A stretch of DNA of 64,000 nucleotides from Sphingobacteriales bacterium. Its GTDB lineage: Bacteria > Bacteroidota > Bacteroidia > Chitinophagales > JADIYW01. The stretch lies in the NCBI GenBank assembly GCA_016699615.1, contig CP064984.1, positions 1,178,001 through 1,242,000 on the forward strand. The letters run 5' to 3'. Shown here one piece after another: positions 58,186-64,000 of this stretch. Each line of letters begins with the position of its first letter. Position 1 is the stretch's first letter. The notes beneath the pieces were generated by a model. The model was not told where the DNA came from, did no database searches, and was given only the letters and a program-made list of their open reading frames with translations. Both the position numbers and the translations under genes were made by a program.

Positions 58186-58470
58186 ATGTTTGCTATTAGT
58201 TTCGACATGTTAATTGCCGATTTAAAAGATAATTATGGTGAATCTTACAATAATGCTTATTATGAAATAAGTGTTGTTTTAGAAGAATATGATTTTTATA
58301 GAGCACAAGGAAGTGTTTATCTGTCTGAAAAAAATGATATGGCAAACCTAACCAAGGCTATGATAAAACTAAAAAGCATAGAATGGTTTAGAAAATCCGT
58401 AAGAGACATTAGAGCTTTTAAAGTAGAAGATTGGTCAAACTTCACTGATTTTATGAAAGAAGATGAATAG
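58186..58470 (+). CDS. vapD: VapD-family endoribonuclease (Cas2-like toxin)
   Basis: The 94-residue protein matches VapD: MFAISFDMLIADLKDNYG with the early Asp (D7), YEISVVLEEYDFYRAQGSVYLSEKND, and RDIRAFKVEDWSNFTDFM at the end. VapD proteins have the ferredoxin-like fold of Cas2 and cleave RNA as homodimers; in Haemophilus the VapX antitoxin partners it. Here a 59-residue gene precedes it by 3 bases, and there are no CRISPR or other cas genes in the window. Confidence 0.87.
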   Translation: MFAISFDMLIADLKDNYGESYNNAYYEISVVLEEYDFYRAQGSVYLSEKNDMANLTKAMIKLKSIEWFRKSVRDIRAFKVEDWSNFTDFMKEDE

Positions 58471-58568
58471 TATTTTTATAAATAATAAGATATTATACAC
58501 AAAACCTAAATGAATTATTCACGTTCCAAATAACACAAAGGATTCTAAAATATCGTTGCTAAATTATT

Positions 58569-58576
58569 TATCTTTG
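58569..58576 (+). promoter_or_regulatory. Putative -7 promoter box for nadB
   Basis: TATCTTTG matches TAnnTTTG and ends 4 bases before the ATG at 58581, so the message would be leaderless or nearly so. Confidence 0.45.
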
Positions 58577-58580
58577 TTTT

Positions 58581-60176
58581 ATGTATGATTTTTTAGTAAT
58601 AGGTTCTGGTATCGCAGGACTAAGTTTTGCGCTGAAAGTAGCAGACAAATACCCAGAAAAAAAAGTATTAATTCTGACTAAAGCTAATGAAGACGAAAGC
58701 AACACAAAGTATGCACAAGGTGGAATTGCTGTGGTTACAGACTTTGTAGTAGATAATTTTGAGAAACATATCCAAGATACACATATTGCAGGCGATGGCT
58801 TGTGTAACCCAAAAGTTGTTGACTTTGTAGTTAAAGAAGGTAGACAAAGAGTAGATGAATTAATAAATTGGGGAACAAGGTTTGATAAAGACAATGATGG
58901 TGATTATAAATTAGGAAAAGAAGGTGGCCATTCAGAATTTAGAGTATTACACTACAAAGACATCACTGGTTGGGAAATTGAACGTGCTTTATTAGAAAAA
59001 GTACATCAATATCAAAATATAGAAATTAAGCAACATTTCTTTGTTATTGACTTAATTACTCAACATCACTTAGGTAGAATACTTACAAGAGTATCTGAAA
59101 ACATACAATGCTTTGGTGTTTATGCATTAAATAAAGAAACAAACCATATTGAAAAAATATTAAGCAAGATAACTGTTTTGGCAACTGGTGGATTTGGACA
59201 AGTGTATAGAAGTACAACCAATCCAGTAATTGCAACAGGAGATGGCATTGCTATGGTATATAGAGCAAAAGGTAGAGTATCTAACATGGAGTTTGTGCAA
59301 TTTCATCCAACAGCATTGTACGAACCAGATGTGAGCCCAAGTTTTTTAATTACAGAAGCTGTGCGTGGCGATGGTGGCATTCTAAAATCTAAGAATGGCG
59401 AAGAGTTTATGAAAAAATATGATAAACGAGAGTCGCTTGCACCACGTGATATTGTAGCAAGAGCCATAGATAATGAAATGAAAATTCGTGGAGAAGAATG
59501 TATGTACCTAGATTGCAGACACATGGACTTTGATAATTTCATTCATCATTTCCCAAATATTTATGAAAAATGTAAAAGTGTAGGTATAGACATTACAAAA
59601 GATATGATACCTGTTGTGCCAGCAGCACATTATGCTTGTGGTGGCATTACCATTAATGAAAACGGACAGACATCAATCAATAATTTGTATGCCTGTGGCG
59701 AATGCACCAATTCTGGATTGCATGGTGCCAATCGTCTTGCATCTAATTCTTTGTTAGAAGCAGTTGTGTTCTCACATAGAATTGCAGAACACGCAATAAA
59801 TAACATACTCAATATTACTATTGATGAAAATAAATTTCCAGAATGGGATGCAACAGGCACCAGCGAACCAAAAGAAATGGTATTGATAACACAAAGCATG
59901 AGAGAACTCAAAGACATTATGAGTAATTATGTAGGTATTGTTAGAAATAATATAAGATTAAGTAGAGCTTCTGGTCGTTTATATTTACTATTCAAAGAGT
60001 GTGAGGAAATGTATAATACCACCACAATTTCGCCACAATTGATGGAATTAAGAAATTTAATAACTATTGGATATTTAATTACAAGAAGTGCGTTATTAAG
60101 AAAAGAAAGTAGAGGTTTGCATTATACAACAGACTACCCACAACATGCTGAATTTACTGAAGATACTGCGTTATAA
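58581..60176 (+). CDS. nadB: L-aspartate oxidase
   Basis: This 531-residue flavoprotein has the FAD motif VIGSGIAGLSFALK, TKYAQGGIAVV, EGGHSEFRVLHYKD, and VVPAAHYACGGITINENGQT with GLHGANRLASNSLLEA, all as in NadB of the succinate dehydrogenase flavoprotein superfamily. It oxidises aspartate to iminoaspartate, the first step of de novo NAD synthesis; nadA and nadC are not in the window. The gene of unknown function follows 12 bases later. Confidence 0.95.
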   Translation: MYDFLVIGSGIAGLSFALKVADKYPEKKVLILTKANEDESNTKYAQGGIAVVTDFVVDNFEKHIQDTHIAGDGLCNPKVVDFVVKEGRQRVDELINWGTRFDKDNDGDYKLGKEGGHSEFRVLHYKDITGWEIERALLEKVHQYQNIEIKQHFFVIDLITQHHLGRILTRVSENIQCFGVYALNKETNHIEKILSKITVLATGGFGQVYRSTTNPVIATGDGIAMVYRAKGRVSNMEFVQFHPTALYEPDVSPSFLITEAVRGDGGILKSKNGEEFMKKYDKRESLAPRDIVARAIDNEMKIRGEECMYLDCRHMDFDNFIHHFPNIYEKCKSVGIDITKDMIPVVPAAHYACGGITINENGQTSINNLYACGECTNSGLHGANRLASNSLLEAVVFSHRIAEHAINNILNITIDENKFPEWDATGTSEPKEMVLITQSMRELKDIMSNYVGIVRNNIRLSRASGRLYLLFKECEEMYNTTTISPQLMELRNLITIGYLITRSALLRKESRGLHYTTDYPQHAEFTEDTAL

Positions 60177-60188
60177 AACATATAAATT

Positions 60189-61643
60189 ATGCTGCAACAT
60201 CCCATTGTTTTATTAGTTCAAAATATTGAAAGCTTATATCCTAAGGAAATTCAAAAGCACTTTAGCATAATAAAAAAACAACGTTCAGAAAAATTATATA
60301 AATTAATTGCTCAAGCAAAGAATGATGAGCAACTAGAAAAAACATTATTGTTTAGGAAACTTTTTGGCAAAGCATATACTGAAAAAAATGATTATTTGTG
60401 GCGCAACGAAATTCGCTTGCTAAAAGAAGAATTAGAATCTTTCTTAATTCAAAAAGAACATGAATTTATATCAAAGAACAATGAAGCTTATAATCAATGG
60501 TTGTTAGTACAAGCATATGACAAGATGAAGTATTTGCAAGGCATTACAGAAAAATATGAAAGCTTAGTAAATGAAAAACATGAATATGCATCTTATCATT
60601 ATGCCTTAGATGCACAATTTATTTTATTACAAAATCTACAACATATTACACCAGACGTTACAAAACGAATGGAAGCTTATCCAAAATATATTGAAACTTG
60701 GAAAGAATTACTAAAAGACAGTTTTGCCGTAGATAGTGCACGTATCAATTTGTCTATTGCACAATTCAATTGGTTGTGCAATGCACATCAAACAGAGATT
60801 GTTACACCAGCTTTAGATGATTATTTTACTGGAAAATTGAATGAAAATAATTTGAGTGTTTTCTTTAATAATTTTGGCAAATCATATTATCCAGAATTAG
60901 AACTAAAATTAGCAAGCTTTGATAAAGCAATTAAAGCAATAGAGATTGTAACTCAAAAAAATGCCCTGTACAACGAACACAGCATAATTATACAGATGGC
61001 ATTAGGCAAAGAGCTTTCTTCTAACGGACACTTTGCTAAAGCACATGAAATATTGAGTAAAATAAAACCAACGATTGATAAAGACTTTGCAAAACACAGA
61101 ACCGTTTTTTATGTAAATTATGTGACAAACTTGGTTAAAAACAAAATGTTTAAAGAAGCATTATATGTCTTAGAACATGAATTTACAACAGATAATCAAT
61201 TGTATAAAAATATGTTGTTGCAAAGTAGACTATTGTGTTATTTATATTTAAAAGATATAGATAATTTATCTACATATATATCTTTTGATTTGGATACAGC
61301 ACCATTTCCTCAAAACTATATGCTAAAAGTAATAAAGTCTGCATATTTTTATTTATTACAAGAATATGATACTGCGTTGAGTATTATTAATAGTCTAATC
61401 CAACCTAAATTTGCAGATGGAATCATGAAGTTTTATAATCCAATTACATTACTGTATAAGAAATTATATACCATCACTCAAAAGAATGTTTTACAAAAAA
61501 ATTGGTCTGAAAAAGACGTGCAAGCACTACAAACTATGATTATAGATTTTGAAGCAACTTGCGACCCAGAAATAAAATTAGTTTCCATTTATACTTGGTT
61601 AAAGATAGAAATTGAAATAAATATTGCCAAAAAACAAGCATAA
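60189..61643 (+). CDS. Helical protein of unknown function downstream of nadB
   Basis: This 484-residue cytoplasmic protein has no signal peptide and few glycines. It is predominantly helical, rich in Lys, Glu, Leu and aromatic residues, and may hold TPR-like repeats (KELSSNGHFAKAHEILSKI, KNKMFKEALYVLEHEF, LLQEYDTALSIINSLI), each with the A-x-x-x-L helix pattern. No catalytic motif is visible. The 12-base gap to nadB suggests cotranscription, but no link to NAD synthesis can be shown. Confidence 0.75.
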   Translation: MLQHPIVLLVQNIESLYPKEIQKHFSIIKKQRSEKLYKLIAQAKNDEQLEKTLLFRKLFGKAYTEKNDYLWRNEIRLLKEELESFLIQKEHEFISKNNEAYNQWLLVQAYDKMKYLQGITEKYESLVNEKHEYASYHYALDAQFILLQNLQHITPDVTKRMEAYPKYIETWKELLKDSFAVDSARINLSIAQFNWLCNAHQTEIVTPALDDYFTGKLNENNLSVFFNNFGKSYYPELELKLASFDKAIKAIEIVTQKNALYNEHSIIIQMALGKELSSNGHFAKAHEILSKIKPTIDKDFAKHRTVFYVNYVTNLVKNKMFKEALYVLEHEFTTDNQLYKNMLLQSRLLCYLYLKDIDNLSTYISFDLDTAPFPQNYMLKVIKSAYFYLLQEYDTALSIINSLIQPKFADGIMKFYNPITLLYKKLYTITQKNVLQKNWSEKDVQALQTMIIDFEATCDPEIKLVSIYTWLKIEIEINIAKKQA

Positions 61644-61741
61644 GGTGTTGTTTTAATTAATTTATTATCAAAGGATTATAAGATATTTTTTAATAATTCC
61701 TCTCACAAAACACATTTTTTTCATTTTTTTTCAAATTCTGT

Positions 61742-61761
61742 TTGATACAACTTTGTATCAA
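61742..61761. promoter_or_regulatory. Second palindrome with the nirK-locus half-site
   Basis: TTGATACAA and TTGTATCAA flank the two bases CT. The half-site TGATACAA is the same as at 6928-6950, and the 16 bases TTTGTATCAATAAAAA occur at both sites. The spacing between the TGATACAA cores differs (2 here versus 7 there). It lies 14 bases before the ATG at 61776. Confidence 0.55.
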
Positions 61762-61775
61762 TAAAAAATAAAACT

Positions 61776-62117
61776 ATGAAAAATCTAATCTTTATGCTGT
61801 TGTTTACAATAAACGGAATTATTGCTGTCGCTCAAGACAACAACACAATTAAAACAAATGCAACTTGCCAACTTGGACAAGAAAGAATCATTAAAGAACT
61901 AAAACAATTGGATGGTGTATTTGATGTAAAATTTGATGTGCAAGGTACAATTACATTAGACTACAGTTCTGATGGAACACCTTACAATGATATTGTACAG
62001 AAGATAACAGAATGTGGTTTTACTGCAAATGGCATTGCACCAAAAGGTGGCGATAAAAATTTATGTAAAACAACTACTATACAAAAAACAAGCACAAAGT
62101 CAAAATCAACAAAATAA
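61776..62117 (+). CDS. Secreted HMA-like (heavy-metal-associated) domain protein
   Basis: The 113-residue protein has a signal peptide (cut after IAVAQ) and a ferredoxin-like HMA domain: KTNATCQLGQERIIKELKQLDGVFDVKFDVQGTI, ITECGFTANGI. The metal site normally reads CxxC; here only the first Cys remains (CQLG), so copper or zinc chaperoning in the usual way is doubtful. A Lys/Thr/Ser tail ends it. Two lipoproteins follow on the same strand. Confidence 0.82.
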   Translation: MKNLIFMLLFTINGIIAVAQDNNTIKTNATCQLGQERIIKELKQLDGVFDVKFDVQGTITLDYSSDGTPYNDIVQKITECGFTANGIAPKGGDKNLCKTTTIQKTSTKSKSTK

Positions 62118-62145
62118 TAGTATTATATAATTAAAAAAACAAATC

Positions 62146-62988
62146 ATGAAAAATTTATTAAGTTTAATTTTAATCGTTTTAGTTGTACTTTCTTCATGTA
62201 ACAAAACAGAAGAAAACATTCAACCAGAAAAATGGCAAACTACAAGATTAGTTAACGCCAACTTAAGTACGTCTGGTTATTTATATTCTCTAGATTTTTA
62301 TCAAAAGAAAGGTAATGAATGGCGTATTTTACAATTTGAGCCAGATGACTATATTACTTTCTTAAATATAGATTCATTAGCAACTACAGATTATAATTTA
62401 CCTGTAAAAAATGAAAATGCTTTTATAACAAGCAATATAGAACTCTTCAATATACAAGAAGATAAAATTTATTTCCCATATAAAGCAAAATGGCTAATTG
62501 GCGATCCTGTGTTATTCAATGAAAATAAATCTTTTAGTGAACAATTTCCAGATCTGCCAGCTACTTGGAAAAACGCAAATAAAATAACCACAGCAACTTA
62601 TTCGTATGAAAAAGCATATGATAATAATGACAAGGTTCCAACATATATCTTTTATGATTTTACAAATCAAAAATATGTGTATTATGCTATTAAAAATGGG
62701 ACAGACTTAGTAATAGAAAAAAACTTAACAGACTTGCTACCATACTCTAATCTTATAGATTGGACAGGTATTGATGCAGTAACGTGTACCAACTCTTCAG
62801 ATGATGCAGACTTTTATTATTTCTTTGATTTTGATGCACAAAAAATGTATGTACTTAACAGAACAGGAAAGAATACCAACAAACCTAAGTTCGAATTAGA
62901 TCCAAATAATATTGTAAATCTATCCGAATCTTTTTTTCAAAAATCTATACCAAACCAAGATAGAGTAGCATACGATTTTAGTAAATAA
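62146..62988 (+). CDS. Lipoprotein of unknown function, paralogous to the next gene
   Basis: The 280-residue protein has the signal LVVLSSCNKTEE and is otherwise beta-rich with many aromatic and acidic residues. The stretch LIDWTGIDAVTCTNSSDDADFYYFFDFDAQKMYVL parallels the next gene's DPIDWTKADFAFDIS...FVFVDLDTKTYAAF. Export to the outer membrane or periplasm is expected. I recognise no family. Confidence 0.75.
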   Translation: MKNLLSLILIVLVVLSSCNKTEENIQPEKWQTTRLVNANLSTSGYLYSLDFYQKKGNEWRILQFEPDDYITFLNIDSLATTDYNLPVKNENAFITSNIELFNIQEDKIYFPYKAKWLIGDPVLFNENKSFSEQFPDLPATWKNANKITTATYSYEKAYDNNDKVPTYIFYDFTNQKYVYYAIKNGTDLVIEKNLTDLLPYSNLIDWTGIDAVTCTNSSDDADFYYFFDFDAQKMYVLNRTGKNTNKPKFELDPNNIVNLSESFFQKSIPNQDRVAYDFSK

Positions 62989-63007
62989 AATATTAAAATA
63001 AAAAGTT

Positions 63008-63961
63008 ATGAAAACATACACAAAATTTATTTCAGCATTGGTACTTACCATATTAATAGTATCCTGTAAAAAAGAAAGCACAACACAAAAAACTGTTGTT
63101 AATTTAAAAGGGGAAATTGCACCATCACTTGCTATGCAAAAAGATGGTATTATTGAATTTTATGATTTAAGAGATGCTAATAATCCTCAAAAAGCAGCCT
63201 TTAATGTCGTGGGAACAACTGCAGATAAATTACAATTACAATATGTAAAAAGTAGACCAATCGGTAGTAAAACAATAAAAGCAAATTACGGTGACTTAAA
63301 TAATTATTCCAATAATGAAATTTATTTAGCAGATAAAAATTGGCCAAACTGGACAAATATTTCAGTTGTAGGAAATTGGTTAGTTATGAATAATGATAGT
63401 ACCAATCAACTCTATCCAGCTTATCAAGAGACCGAAGGTATTTCTAAAATTTATACCTATACTTCTATGTTTAATAAATTTTCTGGTTTGGGCAACTGGG
63501 CAACACCAGGTACTATTAATGGTTGTATTGAAGTCTATGAAAGCTATAATAAAACATACTATAATGCAATAAATAATACAAGAAATGCTTTCTTCTTTAA
63601 TTTCAGAACTCAAGAATATTTATTTGATTATGATATAAATGATGCTGGCAGGCATTATACTGGATATAAAATAACCGATTTAGTAAAAAAACCAAATGGA
63701 AATATGGATACAGATCCTATAGATTGGACAAAAGCTGATTTTGCATTTGATATTTCATATGGTCCTAGTTACACAGATATCAAATACAATGGAAAAAAAG
63801 TAACAGTTTTTGTATTTGTTGATTTAGACACCAAAACCTATGCTGCTTTTGTAAGAAACACTGAAGATGATGCTATAAATGGCGCAGACAAAGCAAGACA
63901 AACATTACTCACTACATCTTGGCAACCTTTGAGCAATTTATTTAAAGGTTGGGATTTATAA
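63008..63961 (+). CDS. Lipoprotein of unknown function, paralogous to the previous gene
   Basis: The 317-residue protein has the signal ILIVSCKKES and shares with its neighbour the IDWT...DLDTKTY block near residues 240-290. It also has NWPNWTNISVVGNWLVM and YNKTYYNAINNTRNAFFFNF. It ends 39 bases before the window edge, so further genes of the unit may lie outside. Whether the pair binds haem or metal, as many Bacteroidota lipoprotein/HMA neighbours do, cannot be seen. Confidence 0.75.
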   Translation: MKTYTKFISALVLTILIVSCKKESTTQKTVVNLKGEIAPSLAMQKDGIIEFYDLRDANNPQKAAFNVVGTTADKLQLQYVKSRPIGSKTIKANYGDLNNYSNNEIYLADKNWPNWTNISVVGNWLVMNNDSTNQLYPAYQETEGISKIYTYTSMFNKFSGLGNWATPGTINGCIEVYESYNKTYYNAINNTRNAFFFNFRTQEYLFDYDINDAGRHYTGYKITDLVKKPNGNMDTDPIDWTKADFAFDISYGPSYTDIKYNGKKVTVFVFVDLDTKTYAAFVRNTEDDAINGADKARQTLLTTSWQPLSNLFKGWDL

Positions 63962-64000
63962 CCAAAAGGATAAATTAATAAAATAATATATAATTAAATA

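Noticed and set aside
58186..58470. Cas2 of a CRISPR-Cas adaptation module
   Set aside because: The fold is shared, but the RDIRAFKVEDWSNFTDF end is VapD-type, and no cas1 or repeats are present.

Overview
The window is a low-GC (roughly 30 percent by eye), gene-dense stretch of a Bacteroidota chromosome, probably near Chitinophagales/Saprospirales (that placement is inference). Supporting evidence: a type IX secretion sorting tail on a leucine-rich repeat protein, a FISUMP-domain lipoprotein, a DUF4856/imelysin/HTTM/TonB-receptor uptake cluster, an F-type ATP synthase operon without atpD/atpC, many lipoproteins with an SC-K/N lipobox, and repeated Bacteroidota-type -7 boxes (TAnnTTTG) ahead of genes. 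No gap between genes exceeds about 300 bases. No rRNA, CRISPR array, insertion sequence or prophage is visible. The only RNA gene seen is tRNA-Asn.

Layout. 1-1915: tail of a ferredoxin reductase plus a fatty acid desaturase. 1940-7919: a respiratory nitrite reduction locus. A leftward operon (outer-membrane porin, copper nitrite reductase NirK with a fused cytochrome c, NirV-like protein, SCO1, exported beta-carbonic anhydrase) diverges from an Rrf2 regulator and a cytochrome c, with a perfect 23-bp palindrome between them. 8102-24454: housekeeping genes (metZ, cysS, hemJ, SDR, PAP2-like, rpoN, panB, DUF4126, HIT, Y-family polymerase, DUF4442, a double-SDR fusion, serS, rho, tcdA). 24482-27087: a disrupted LRR/T9SS surface protein. 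27226-32211: atpBEFHAG. 32425-38479: lpdA, DUF2520, ccmF, ccmE, a PfkB kinase. 38554: tRNA-Asn. 38695-42059: short methylmalonyl-CoA mutase subunit, acetoacetyl-CoA synthetase, ssb. 42108-47939: iron-type uptake cluster. 48084-50919: sterol desaturase/hydrolase/SRPBCC operon. 51050-57806: uvrB, asnB, transketolase N-terminal half, FISUMP lipoprotein. 57857-58470: remnant of an HTH gene, a 59-residue ORF and a VapD-type Cas2-like ribonuclease. 58581-61643: nadB and an unrecognised helical protein. 61776-63961: a secreted HMA-like protein and two paralogous lipoproteins, preceded by a second palindrome sharing half-sites with the one at the nirK locus.

A striking property is the number of interrupted reading frames in otherwise well-conserved genes: the cytochrome c (7486-7919), the LRR protein, atpH, atpB, ccmF, ccmE and the DUF4856 gene. 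Most are single-base changes in or next to A/T runs, and several of the genes are normally essential. The simplest reading is residual indel error in the assembly. The two in-frame stops (atpH TAG, LRR protein TAA) are not homopolymer indels and deserve a separate look.

The most interesting biology is the nitrite reduction locus with its candidate NO-responsive operator and the possible second regulon member at 61.7 kb, the VapD module with two small upstream coding pieces, and the tandem SDR fusion.
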